Shown one piece after another: positions 1 through 12,800 of a DNA stretch of 64,000 nucleotides. A program made the position numbers and the translations under genes. Under the pieces are notes generated by a model that did no database searches, was not told the origin of the DNA, and saw nothing but the letters and a program-made list of their open reading frames with translations. Where the stretch lies: assembly GCA_036867785.1 (NCBI GenBank), contig CP145413.1:124001-188000 (forward strand). The letters are read 5' to 3'. Every line of letters starts with the position of its first letter. Position 1 is the stretch's first letter. Source of the DNA: Plasmodiophora brassicae. Its lineage: Eukaryota; Endomyxa: Phytomyxea; Phytomyxea; Plasmodiophorida.

Positions 1-112
1 CGGTGCGGTGCCCCCCGTCAGTCGCCGCTGGCAGTCAGGCAGCGGCACGGCGTCAGTGGCGTGTACGGCGGATATGGGAATAATAAGGGGGGCGGAGCGC
101 GTTGTTATGATT

Positions 113-559
113 TTACGGCGACTGGATGCGGTCCTGGCCGCCGGCGACGACGTCGGCGCCGAGTTCCCAGGTGTCGTCGTCGACGCGGGTGATGGCCTGG
201 CCTTTCTGCTCGAGGATGTCCTCGATGTTGCGGCGGCCGCCGCCGAAGTAGTTGAGGTTGTCGGCCAGCAGGTGCATGTTCTGGCACTTTGGGCACCGGG
301 CGATGACGACGCCGTGCGTGTACGCCTGCTTCGACATGGTTTTCGCCGTCCGCGTATAGCAGATCGTGCAGGTGAACACGATCCCCATGCGGGGATCCTC
401 CGGGTTGCCCGGCGGCGCACGCGTCGCGGCTTCCGACGACTTCCAGCGCCGCGCCACGACGGGCGCCCCGAACCGCGCGCACCGATGCGCGACCGGCGGC
501 GCAGCGCGCGCCTGCCTCGCCACCGCCTGCACGGCGCCGCGGAAACACCTCCCCAGCAT
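113..559 (-). CDS. DNLZ: DNL-type zinc finger protein (Zim17/Tim15/HEP1 family), mitochondrial
   Basis: The family chaperones mitochondrial Hsp70 in the matrix, keeping it soluble and import-competent. This 148-residue intronless frame starts at the ATG complementary to 557-559. The first ~45 residues are rich in Arg and Ala with almost no acidic residues, as expected of a mitochondrial presequence. The C-terminal half carries the whole DNL zinc finger: a first Cys pair in FTCTICYTRT, a second in ARCPKCQNMHL, and the signature DNLNYFG followed by NIEDIL. Longer readings of the same frame running up to 1069 are rejected because they cross the adjacent NELF-B terminus. Family assignment is firm; the organelle is inferred from the N-terminus and family. 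Confidence 0.93.
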   Translation of the reverse strand: MLGRCFRGAVQAVARQARAAPPVAHRCARFGAPVVARRWKSSEAATRAPPGNPEDPRMGIVFTCTICYTRTAKTMSKQAYTHGVVIARCPKCQNMHLLADNLNYFGGGRRNIEDILEQKGQAITRVDDDTWELGADVVAGGQDRIQSP

Positions 560-855
560 GACGACAACCCTCGACGAACTTGACGACCGAGAACGATACG
601 GACGCGGCGGGACCCGGCGCCAGTCGCAACTCGTCGCAGCTCGTCGCGCAGCGTGCGTGGCGCGGTTTGATTCTCCGACGACGCTCCGCACAATTCCGCG
701 CGCGCACCCACTCCGGACCGGAATACCGCCTGGAACGGGGGGGGGCGCGCCGACCGGACCAGGAGGGGCACAACGGCCCCGACCGCCGCCATGACGAATA
801 TATAGTGGTGTGTATGGGCCCGGAGACAGACAATGAGGTCGCAGGCGTGGGGAGA

Positions 856-3198
856 CTAGTCGACAGACATGGCCTCCTCGTCGTCGGGCGGGGCGGCGTC
901 GCCCGGTTCCGTGTCGGGGGACTCGGGGGGGTCCCCGGTCTCGACTGGTGGCCGGGGGCCTTCCCCCGCGACTTGCTCGACGTCCATCGCGTGCGCATCG
1001 GCGCTGTCGATTAGGGCCGACAGTTCCGGCAGCTTGTCGACCAGCGACGCGCGATGCTCCTCTGAGCAACGTCAGGTCGAACGCATGCGCGGATGACCCC
1101 GACGCCCGTACCGATGGAGGGGAGCAGCGTTGCTACGGCACCGTCAGCGGAGGCATTCTCTGCCGAGGGCGACGGCCGGGAGTCGCGAACGTATCGTGCA
1201 ATGTCGGCAACGGGGATGACGTCCGTCAACGCCTCTAGGCTTTCGAATAATCGCAGCCGGAACACCTGGACCCGCAGATAAGCGCCGATAACGTTTGCGC
1301 AGCTGAGGGCATGTACCTCCTGCTTCGCAGCAAGGCGAACGAGGCACTTGTCGAAACAGGCCGCGCGGAAATCGGCGTTCGTCGCAAGCTGCGCGCGAAT
1401 GCGATTGTCACTCGTCAACAGCGACACGAGAGCCAGGCCGAATCGGTCGATAACGGACAGCGGCGGAACGGCACCCGCCAGCGGGGCGTTCCCCAGGACT
1501 GCCAGCAGGACGGTCGCACGAGCAACATCGTTCTTCAGCAGGCAACTGTAGCGGGTGCCACGATGACGGATCCGGCAGCACACCAGAACGAAACGGACGC
1601 ACCTCATGGCATACGACACCAGAAGGGACGTCCCCATTCCCGCCTTGTCGGCACTCAAGAGGTTGACCAACGACGTCGTTGTCGTATCGGCGGGTTCGCC
1701 TTCCAGCATGACGATGCCGAGCAACGGATACCACGATCGTAGGATCACTATGTGCACGATATGGACGATGGCGCTGCCGGACGCGTGCAGTACCACTGAC
1801 CGTTCGGGCACTTTGGCAGCTTGAAACTGCGACGGGCGCGAAGCAGCTTTCTGACGTTCGTCCCAATGAACATGGCATGGCTGAGAAGGCGTACGGGTTC
1901 GTCGTCCTTGGGTAGGTGCTCATCGTCGGCGGCACTGACGATCCTCCCTGTGCCAACACGAACGTCAGCCGGCTATGCCCAATGTGTCGGTGACGCCGAC
2001 CGCACCTAGGTGGACTTCAATCGACCGGAGAAGCGTGTTCGCCACAAGCGGGTGCGCCAGGACCATGGACAGATCCTGCATCTGCGAGATCGTGCCAGGG
2101 TCTTCATTCTGCAAACACTAATTAAATGTCAAGGTCGCATTCGGACGCACGGAAGAGGATACCGAATCGGATGGAAGGTCGCTCACTTCCCTGGTCAGTG
2201 CGTACTGCGTTCTGAGCTCGTCGAGGAGCCGGCCTGATAACGACGTCAACGATACCTAAAGCAAACGTTTGCCACCGAGCCACAGGGACCTTCAATGCAG
2301 GCCTCTCGTACAGCGGCATCGAGGCACCAGGCTATCATGCGGATCGGGTCCTGCGAAACCACATCTTGCTGCCCACAGTCGTGCAGGGCCATCAGCAGCT
2401 CCATACGCAGGACACAGTATCCAAAGTGGCGCGACGTCGAGAACCGATCCCGCAGGATACGAAGGCAGAAGCTGTAGACCTGGAACGACGATCCAATCCA
2501 TTGTACGAGCTGCTGAAGTACAGGGTCGGCCGCGCGACGATCCGACGGAACCTGCACGGGAACCCGAAACGGTCCATACGCACGAAGGCGCTCCGGGTCG
2601 GTGACGAATTCGTTGTACAACGGGATGAGCTTCATGAACAGCAGGTTCGGATGTTCTACCCAGACTTGCCGAAGAATAGACAGAGGCAACGTCTACGGGT
2701 CACAGCCGTGCCTCAGCCACCACAGCCCATGTGTCAGGACGCAGACTGACTTCGAGAAGCGCTGCCTGCGTCGACAGCGAGTCGATGTACTTCTTCGGGA
2801 TCTTGTCCATCCCGCATAGCAATTCGATTGGTATTTCCCGAAGTTCGTCAATCCGCATGAACCGGAACGACTCCTGCAGCAGGATCTCGCGCTGCCCTGG
2901 CGCCAACTTGGACGACCGTTGCATCAGGCGAGCCTGGAGCACAGGGAGACGTCAACCAAGGCGGCTGGGTGCAAATCGCATCGGCAACCTTGAGCTTGTC
3001 GCAGAGCGAGGAATAGACCGACGCGCGCGATATGCCCAGAAGATCGAGAAATTTGAGGAATGCGCCCGAGTTGGGGACGTGCAGGCCATTGCGTTCTTCA
3101 GTACACACATGAGGCGACGGCGAAATTTGACATTGGAACTGGGCGACAGAACCTTGGAATTCGTGGATAACATTGACAGGGTTGTGCTGGGACAGCAT
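856..3198 (-). CDS. NELFB: Negative elongation factor subunit B (NELF-B/COBRA1), multi-exon
   Basis: NELF-B is part of the four-subunit complex that holds RNA polymerase II in promoter-proximal pausing. Exons line up along the family: an N-terminal HEFQ..NGL stretch, a KIPKKYIDSL helix, the strongly conserved YCVLRMELLMALHD block followed by WCLDA.VRE, then QDLSMVLAHPLVANTLL, and a C-terminal helical part ending in an acidic tail (..EEAMSVD). Removing GT..AG introns, for example 2109-2186 (78 nt) and a 57-nt intron near 3085-3145, restores continuous family homology. The stop is complementary to 856-858. The start is uncertain: the first ATG is at 3198, but the frame is open upstream and a further 5' exon may exist. 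Domain order and length (~550 residues) match the animal protein. Confidence 0.85.
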
Positions 3199-3848
3199 CT
3201 TGTGGATCGTCAGCGACCCCTGGACGCGGGTCACAACCCCCCGAACCGCGGCACGACCCCGAACCGCTAACCGACCTTTTCGCCAAGCTGGTACTCGTCG
3301 TCGCCGTCATCGATCGCAACGACGTCGCTGGCACGCCCGTCGACGCCGATGACTGCGTCATCGACGTGCGACGCTGCCGACGACGGCGCGCCCGCCATCG
3401 ACCTGCACTGCGCCTACGCAGCAACCAGAACGCCGTGCTCTGAACCGTGGCCACGCGTCGCTCGCCGTCTCGCAGCGACCGCCCCGTGTCGTTATTATCG
3501 ATGCGGTCGACGACGATGATGTCGTGCAGCGACGCGGCGAGCTGGCAGCTGCGACCAGCACACCATCGTCGAGGCGCGACGACGCGGTGTCAAGGCCACG
3601 GCAAATGGGCCCTCCAGTACCTACACGTTCGGGGCTGCCTTGGCCGAATGGCGTAACAGTCGGGGCCAGGTTCGTCCAACAGCCGCCCGGGCTGCGACGA
3701 CATGCGCTTTGCAGCCTAATCGAGATCGCATTCGCTACATCTGCCTGATCATCACCGACAACATCGAAGGGGCATTACAGGCCCGGGACGTCGGTACGGC
3801 CTAACTGAAGTCGACATGTGGTTGAAGAGATTTTAGACTAAAAGGGGG
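3199..3848. other. Intergenic stretch with unresolved coding-like fragments
   Basis: Between NELF-B and the BLTP1-type gene are about 650 bases without a confident gene. Both strands give short open pieces of similar quality: on minus an acidic frame ending at 3267 (..DDEYQLGEKVG), on plus frames covering about 3275-3440 and 3590-3805. No recognisable domain or clean splice pattern joins them. It may hold the NELF-B 5' exon, a decayed gene or a small unrecognised gene. Confidence 0.35.
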
Positions 3849-6800
3849 TTAATGGTTCGATATTCGGGAATCGATGGATTCGACCAGGCCGGTGACCGCG
3901 GACAACACAGTTTGCAGGTTGGCAGTGAGCACAGAATACGTTGCATCGGGTATGGATTCGCGCTGGACGCCGAAACGGTTCAGGACGAATGCGACCACGT
4001 CGGGAGGAGTGAAGTTGCCCAGCAAATGGATCTGCGGGTTCAGCACCATTTCGTTCGTCTGGATTATCATCTCTACGCGCGTAATCCCACATCAGAAAGG
4101 TCTGCCAAGAACCGCAAATCCGACGGCCATCCCATACTAGGTTGACTAGCAGTGGAGTTTCGGGACAACCTAGCGGTTGGAGTCTTTGGGGACGCATAAC
4201 GCGAATAAGCCTCATTGAGCTTGGTCACGTATTCGAGCCTGCACAACATGCTTCACTGTGCCCGAAAGGAGCAGGTACCGCAGGAACTTACGCCGTTTCT
4301 GTGATCAGCTTGTAATACGACATGTGCACAGGAACAATGATAGCCTTGTCCCAGAATGTGACAAAGTCAGCCACGATGCGGTTCGTGCCAACCGACTGCA
4401 ACGTGATCGACTCGAGGACGAACCCGGGAATCTACAGAAATCGATACCGGGGTTATCTTATGTCGCAATGCCGGAACGTGGAACCTGCCTCAAACAGGAT
4501 GTCTCCAGCTTGGTTGGCACTCAGACGGAGGAGGTAGACTCCGCACAGCGAACTTTGGACCGGAATCCATTCGTCATCCGGCCTGGTGACGTAAACAACA
4601 ACGGTGAACAAGATTTCCACAATAACAGGGGGAAAGAAGGGTACCCTCGCTGGTGAACGCCGACGTCCAGAGTACAGTCTCTGTGTATGCGCATGTTGTC
4701 ATCGACATTCATGCCGAATGACAAACGAAAGTCAACAACGATAACGGCGAGGCATCCACCATCAGTATTTGACCCCGACGTCAGCATATCGCATTCGAAC
4801 TTTTCTATCGGCTAGTCAGAGTGGTGACTGTAGGATGGCAATTGCGACTGCTGACCTCCATGAACCTTGACCTTTCCCACTGGAATGCTCAACGAAAAGG
4901 ACGCCTGTCGTGTTCTCGTCGCCCTGGACGTAGACAGGGGCACGGCGCTCGCTGGAGCATCGTTAAGTATCTTCTGGAGAGAACGCCCAGCTGCGAGAAG
5001 TATTGGCGCCGTGTTTGACGATAGCACAACTTTCATTTCATCCCCTGAAACGCACGTTCACTATGGGGCCGCGTCAAGAGACGCTCGGCGGCGTATACCG
5101 GTGTTGACTTCGAGTACAGGTGCGAACCGTCGGCCAACGGCTTGGTGATCTTCCCGAATCACAAAGTCAAGGTCGGAGGACTGGACTTTAACGAGTTGGG
5201 CATGATGACATTCAAGGTCGAGATACAGCGCCTTCTGCTTCATCTCGGCTGTCAGTGCTCTCGAGGTCACCCCATCAGATGTGCGCGAATTCCAGTACAG
5301 CCGCAGGGTCATGGATCGGATATCACCTACAGGACACGTGTCACTGGACACAACGAGCTCCAGCCACAGAAGTATACCCTCCCCAGTGAGCCCGTCGTCG
5401 TTGATACATCCGGCTTCAAGTTGTACTGGGCCCATGGTGGTCTCGCTGAGTAGCAGATTCGGCGAAGTGAACGCCCGGCAGCCAAGGGTGCTCAAGTTGA
5501 GAGTTAACACGCTGTTTACTGGGTCGACGATACCCAGATTGATTGCAAACTGTATCGTCCCGATCCGAACATCAATGCTAGCACTCTCGGACGAAACACT
5601 GGGCTTTGAGCCAGACACTGCCGGTCGAGGTATTGCACTCTGAAGCAGACAGGTCAGCAAAGTGGACGATAAAGGTTTGGGAATACCTGGACACTGACGT
5701 TCTGAGACGATAAGAGCTTCCACCGATTACGGAACTGAGATATCAGACTGTCGAACAGTTGATAATAGCCAAGGTCGATCACCGCATGGATGTTTGAAAC
5801 GGATACTGTTCGAGCTTTCGCCGACGACATCGTGCTGGACTGCAGCAGAATGCCCGATACAGAAAATTCCAGGAAACGTTCTTTCCTGGAACTCGAAACC
5901 AGAGCACTCATCTGCGGAACGGACAGAGTTGATGACTCTAGCCATGAACTGCCAGTTGGCGCCTTCATAGAACAGAACAGGACAGGCTGTTCGACGGAGA
6001 TCGTGCCTTCCCATTCATTCATCACATTCACTGAAGGCCGTACATAAACACCATCGCTTACCAAGTGTTTGAATAGTCTTGTCGAAGGGGGCCTGTAAAG
6101 AAACCGACAGGGGCTGCAGTCTAGCACATATCATTGTAGGACGGTCTTCGTTCGGCGTGTTTGGAGCGGTTGACGAAATCGCAGATAGATCCGGTAGATC
6201 GGAAACAATGCCGTAGAGAAGGTCCACAACAGGAAGGTGCAGCACCAGCTTTGGCATTTCAACTTCGACTGCGGGACGAGATCGGTATAGATTCTACATG
6301 GTAGCGGCCGTGACATACCAGTGTATATGCTGCAAGCCGGATGAACCACACACATGGCGGCAACGTACGGCAGGTCGATTTTCGTAACCGGCGTGCCATC
6401 CAGCGCGAAGATTCTGCATACGCCAGGCCCGTCCAAGCGAACGGCAAGGTGCATCTGGTGCTGCACACCGCTAAGACTGGTTGGCGAAGACGCAGCCTTG
6501 GCGCGAACGGTGCTAGGAGACCGACTCTAAGCCATGGTCAGACCATGTGTCGAGACCAAACCCAACTGGGCATCGTACCTGCATCAGGTATACGAGCAGA
6601 CGAACGATATCGGGCTGCACGCTTATTTGTGGGCAAGCGACGTCAAGCGTCCCTGAAAGCGTTTGCACCGCCTCTGTAGTGATACCCTTAAGCTCCAACG
6701 CAACGTTCCGGAAATGTACGCGGTTCAGTGCTGTGGCTTTGACCACATCTTCATCCAATGTTGGGTCCTTGTAGAAGCCGAACCCGGTAATAAAATTTTG

Positions 6801-9800
6801 GACCTGTGCCAGTGCTCGTTACATCCCAGCATGATGGACGCATAGTCGTCAACCTCTGCGAAGCCCGCAAGCACTTCAATCCTGGGGAGCCATCCACCAG
6901 GTGGGCGAGATTCCCTGATGCCGTCAATGTCAAATGACTGAAGGTGAAATACGAAACTTGGCACGCTGTCTTGGAGGTCCACAAACGCCCTGTTGACACA
7001 GTACCACCTGTAAGCGGCAAAGTTTCTTTATGAACGTAATGCCTACCTTATGTTCTGCAACGCGAAGTGCATTTTGGCCACTGAAAACAATCCAGCTGAA
7101 TCATTTGCTTGCTGTTTCAGCGACTTTGGCGATGGCATTTTGCTTTGTTGCACAGTGGACGTATATGCTAACAGAAATTCTTGAAGCGAGAAAAGGGCTT
7201 CTGACGAGGTTACAAGAAGAGTATCGTACACAGCGCAATTGACCGCAACTGACGACCCGTCAGTCAGACGGGTGGCGTCAAACGAAATATTGCCAATAAC
7301 TGAGCACGTGTCACTTGAGCCAGCACTGAACAAGACAGTAACGTCTGCACAATCCCCGTGTTAGATGAATTCGCCATCGAGTCAAGTTTCGAGGACAGGA
7401 CAGACCTCGTATGTCGGCAAATGCACGAGCTTTCATTGGAAGCGCGACCTGCGTCGGCGCGACGACCAAGCCGTTCAGTTCCTGTTCGTCGGGAGTTTCT
7501 TGTACGAGCTTGAACCAGACATTACTGACAGAGGCAGTTGCCGAAGCAGAAGCCGTGCAAAGCTGAACCTATGCCACATCTCGTTTAACCAGAGTGTGGA
7601 AGATGTTCATGAAATATGCGACAGACTCGGATGCCTTCAACGATGATGCTGACCTCCAGTTGACGCGATTCTGCCGTTTTGGCCGTCAGACGCCGCCCTG
7701 GTAGTTTTCGGGAGGAGTGCACAGACAGTTGTTGCATAAAAGCGGGCAGCATTGCCATCTGAGATGTCACAACGAGATACAGCTGCAAGACGCGAGATAG
7801 CAAGTCAATATCGACGATGTAGTCCAACTGCGCCAATGTGATGATTCCAGATGATGCCAACGTGTCATTTGCTAGCAGCGAACACGTGATTATGACGCAC
7901 AAACTTCGAAGGTAGAGGTTTTAACGTACCAAATTCGATGTGGATGGTCGGGAGCTTCTGACTGTGCTTCAGACCGGGAGCCGACACCGTCAACGCATGA
8001 GGTGTATCGTCACTGCCGAAAGCAACGAAATGTCCAGAGCTCGATTCGCCGGCAGAGTACATGTTCATCACAACTTTGTCCAGTTTGTAGTCCAAGGATA
8101 AATCGTCACCCTTCGTCAACATAACTGTGAACTGTCGCAGACAGGCATGTAGGTGTGCTATGACGCACAAATTTAGACTAAGCACATGGCCCGATGATGA
8201 AAGTCTTACTCTGTGGCGACTCTTTCGGTTGTTTGGGGGCGATCAGCACCCTGTGTTCCCCGTTGTCGGCCAGGAATTGACCGATGGCTTGAAAGGCCAC
8301 ACCAACGGCGTCGCGAATAGAGTCGCCCTCCAGTGAATTGATGCCGACGTCCAAAGATTCGACAGCAACTGCTATCGATGAAACGCATGGCGCGACAGCC
8401 TCGCTGAAGGCACGGTTGATCGCGACAGACCTAATCACTGCTGCGACGCCCTGGGATCTCCCAGGTTCGTTTCCTGCGATTGCGAAGGCAATGCTTCTAA
8501 CCCCAATTGAGGAGAGCCGCACTTTGCTGGTGACACCTGAACCAGAAGCGGTAATTAGCGTTTGAAAGAGACGGACGATTACTAATGAGAAGCGACCATC
8601 CGAAGCATTGAGTTGATGCACCGAAAGAGTGAGCTCGCCACTGGAGCCTTGATGCAAATGAATGAGGACGCGCATGTCGTCTACAGCCACGTGGACAGCC
8701 GTCGCCAACTTGACAGCAGCTGGCGTATCTGGATCTCCGCTCAGACGTTCCTTTGGGCTGGCAGAAAATGATGTCCGCTCTAGAATGACTAAGTTACAAA
8801 TCGGGTAGACAACGTGATTCTGACCAACCTAGAACCGGCAATAAACCTAACCCGGTACGGAATGCAATCTCACGAACGCGAACCGTTTGCAGGCATTCAA
8901 CGTTGGATTGCCTAGAACAGAAGGTGATGTGCTCGCCATTGGCGCTGTGCTGGAAGCCACTATCGTCAAATTGTGTCGCAGAAAACGTGGCAATAAATAG
9001 ATTGGAAGTTGCCATGGAAGATGGAAATGTTTGTTCTGCAATGGCAACCGTCAGCTGAGCCCAAATGGTCACGACGAGCACCAACCAGTAGGCTTATCGA
9101 AAGCAGACGCGAACTCGCAAGCGAGTAGCGATAGTGTTGCGACAGTGACAGGAGGCGTTTCTGGAGACCTATTCTTCTCAATGATCGACAGGAAGCTGGG
9201 AAGAACGGGCACATCAAGCTTGTCGGACAGCTGTTGAAGCCGACGTCGAAGGCGCCGAACCTGTTCAACAGGTCGAAGTTGGAACCGTTTCCGGCAACCT
9301 AACGAATGAGCTCACCTGCATAGGCGACAGGTTGCGATAGAGGTTGTGGATCAAACTCGTGAATGGCATTTGTACATGCAGCGGTTGGGTTGCATCAAGG
9401 TCAACAGATACGCCTACGCATACGTTCACTTAATAGGATCAGGCGTTTGACGAGCAAACAACGAAATCTGACAGTCTGGAATATCGATACAGCTAGGAAC
9501 TTCACGATACTTCTTGAACCATCTGATAAACTGCAGCTGCTCTTGGATGGAAGACGATGTTTCGGCTGTAGTTGAACACTGTAAGATTTCTTGAATAAAT
9601 GAGATCCACTTCCGCTGATTTGTAGACGCGGATGATTTTGTAGAATCTGAGAACGACAACACAGAAGACGACCAAGCATCAACGACTGACAAAATAACAC
9701 CTGGAGCTGAAGGCGACATGACTGTCCTTATGGTGTCGATAGACAACATGGAATGTCTCTCTGTCGGGGACGTTTGGCCTCCTGCAAACTGCTCAATAAA

Positions 9801-12800
9801 GGGCACGCAGCATATACGCATTCAAATCCAACGTGATCGAAGCGGCGACAGCGCTACAGTGAAAACTGCAGGAATGGGAACGACATCTTGGGGTAAATTC
9901 ACTGCGAACCTATGTTACAACGTACTGACGGGAAGAAGCTGGAACGGGACTCACCGAGATCGATCTTGCAGTTCCCCAATGGCAGGTCATAGATCACCGA
10001 AACGCACAACGATACGCGGGTTATGGACATGGCAAACGAACTTATTGTCGAGGTCATGTGTGTGGACGTTGTTGCCAAAACATTTTCCAAGTTGATACTT
10101 GTGCAGATAACAGCATCCAGCGTAGATGGCAACGAAGTGGGATCGTCTACCGATGAACCCTGGAGAACGAGCCGGTAACTAAATCAGAGGGGTCATGGGA
10201 AGAACGGAACACATACAGGATACTGAGAAAGTTGGAGGCCTGAACTTTGTGTCAGCCTGATCTTTGTCTGATTCACGTGTATCGTTGTTTCAATATCGTG
10301 ACGCGGAATCTGATGGTCAGGAGGGGTGCTGTGTCCCAGTTTGCAATGAAGTTCGTCAAAGAGGTCATCAACGGAGAGATTCTGGAAGATCATGAGGCTG
10401 TGGTGACAGTGGCAGCGAGGCACGTACCCGCAACTTCATACTCGACATCATTATCGAAAGTGCACGAACAGCGTCCAAGTGGACATCCACAGACACCGGC
10501 GATAGCACGTCGATGTGCGTCTTCACTTGAACGCAATCAAGCTCAGCTAAAGTGGGGTCATTATTGGCTGGTGGCCCCTCCGTTTCGAAGCCAGACATCA
10601 TTTCTTCAAACCTACATTGCAGTAAAAGGTCGATCCAATCTGTCACAACGCGTAGGCCTACCACTTGCTAGTTAACGCTTCAAGTCGGGAGCGAGCAGTG
10701 AATTGCGATGGTGTTGGAGCAGTCGACAAACCCGATGTCAGTTTCTTCAACTGGTCGTCAAAGTCAATAGTAGGCAACGGTGAGAAAACGCCCGCGCTGG
10801 AGCCGGCCAAGCGTGCATCAGGCAGACTGAAGGGTGGGACGCCTATTCAATAACCGCCATCAATAAAATTACACAGGGACTATGGGGCGCAGCTCTAACC
10901 ACTCTGTTTCGAGTAATAGACTGGCAAGATCCGACGGAGAAGTCGCGGAGGCGAGACGAGGCCAAGAGAAACAACTCTGACGCCAAAAGCGAGCCTATAC
11001 ATTGGTGTGGAAATGCCTGACGAGATAGTTGGAGGTTGTCCAGGAGCCGTGACGGCAAGGGTAGCCTACGCCTGATGTTAAACAAGCATATTCGCATAAC
11101 GTAAGTGCAAACCTGATCGGGATCAGAAAAGCAGCTTTCCGCAGAATAGAAGTCCTCAACGCCTTCGCTGTCTGAGTTGCCTTTCTCAGGATCATAAGCA
11201 ACGCCCACGCCTTTCTCTGGCGACGTAACGATTGGTTGTGAAGGCCTCGCCATGATGGGGGATTCCTGTGAAACGGTTATTCAGTAAGCGCTTCCTCTGA
11301 GACTAGATCCTAGACCATTTGCTTCTCCGCAACGAAGGTACCATCATCAACGGCCGAGATCCTGAGAGAACCTCCAAACCTATGATCGTACGCCCTACCG
11401 GGTCTCGATCTCTTCAGCGGTTGCCACATGTGCGATAACGAGTCCGACTCGTCTGAGTTCCGCGACAACGGCGACGAGGAACCTGAGTGATACCCCTCAG
11501 ACAGCTCATCGCGTGACATTGGAATGTGCAGATTTGGTGTCGACAATGCTTCGCAGTCCAGGGAAGCGTTCTGAGTTCACATGGGCAATCAGCATCAGTT
11601 GCGGGTTTGTGCTTGGACACCAACCGCATTGGTTCGAAGCCATGGGCGTTCGGCTAACAGAGACCTGCCATCTTCTTCGAAGCCAATGGAAGAGCTGAGA
11701 AACTCTCTCTGCTTCTTGAGCAGCGGTTCCCATCGCCCATGCCTAGTCGTCATAACGACATCTAACCCGATGCCCGACACACTCGCGATGTTTGACAAGA
11801 TTGTCCTCAAATAGCGTCAAAATTCATACAGGGAACCACACACCGAAACCTTACTTGGAGCGATGCCTTGTCGACGAGCGCTTCGTTACCGCGATAAGCT
11901 CCCACGCGTATTCGGGAACGTAAAGAATCCTGATATACGAATGCTCTTGTGTGACTAGTGACGAAGAAGCACTGGAAACACACATGTGCTAATCAGTTAA
12001 TGCAGACGCATGCAAACGAATCCTCATGCAGACCTATCAAATCCTCGTCTCAGGCGAAGTCTTGCAATGGATGACGAGTCCACAACATCGACAGCAACGC
12101 TGGTTACTTTAACTGAGGTACGGTGGTCGCACAGGCCCCACAACTCTTGCTCCTAGCAACAACAATCAACCTCAACGTCAGAGTACATTCAGGCGGTTGC
12201 ACCAACCTCGGTTAGGACACGTTTAGAGAGATCGGGCATCAATCGCTCGTCAGCAGAGTCGGAATACTGTCAACGACAGTCGGCATTGGCTTTTTCTCGT
12301 CCACGACGCGAACGTACCTGACGACCGACAACACCAAAGGAACTGAGGAGAGCAGCGAGTTGTGATGTTATGAGTTGGCCATGAATGCTGTCGAGCGTAA
12401 CGTCGATGTCGGATCGCTTGACGAAAAAGAATGGAGATGGCCCATAGTGGCTTTGTTTCCTCACTGCTAAGCCTAATCACAGTTCATCAGAAGGAAGTAC
12501 TGGTATGTGCGAAGCGTGGCCCATGCCTGTAAACCGATAGTAGGTCTCCTGCTCTAGCGCGTTGGGTCCTGCGTTTTTATGGTGGAATATTGTGTACGGC
12601 TGTTCAGGTGGGTCGACTACTGGTACTGTCAATGTAATCGGACTGCAACTGAAACATCATGATAATGAGGTCAGGAGACTGTACATGGGTTACGTGACCT
12701 CTTACCTCATGGTTAGGTCCAGGTACTCTTCGATAACTCGCAGCTCCAGGTTGAGATCAAACAGTCGCATAACAGGACGACGCTGATCTGGCGAGTTGAA

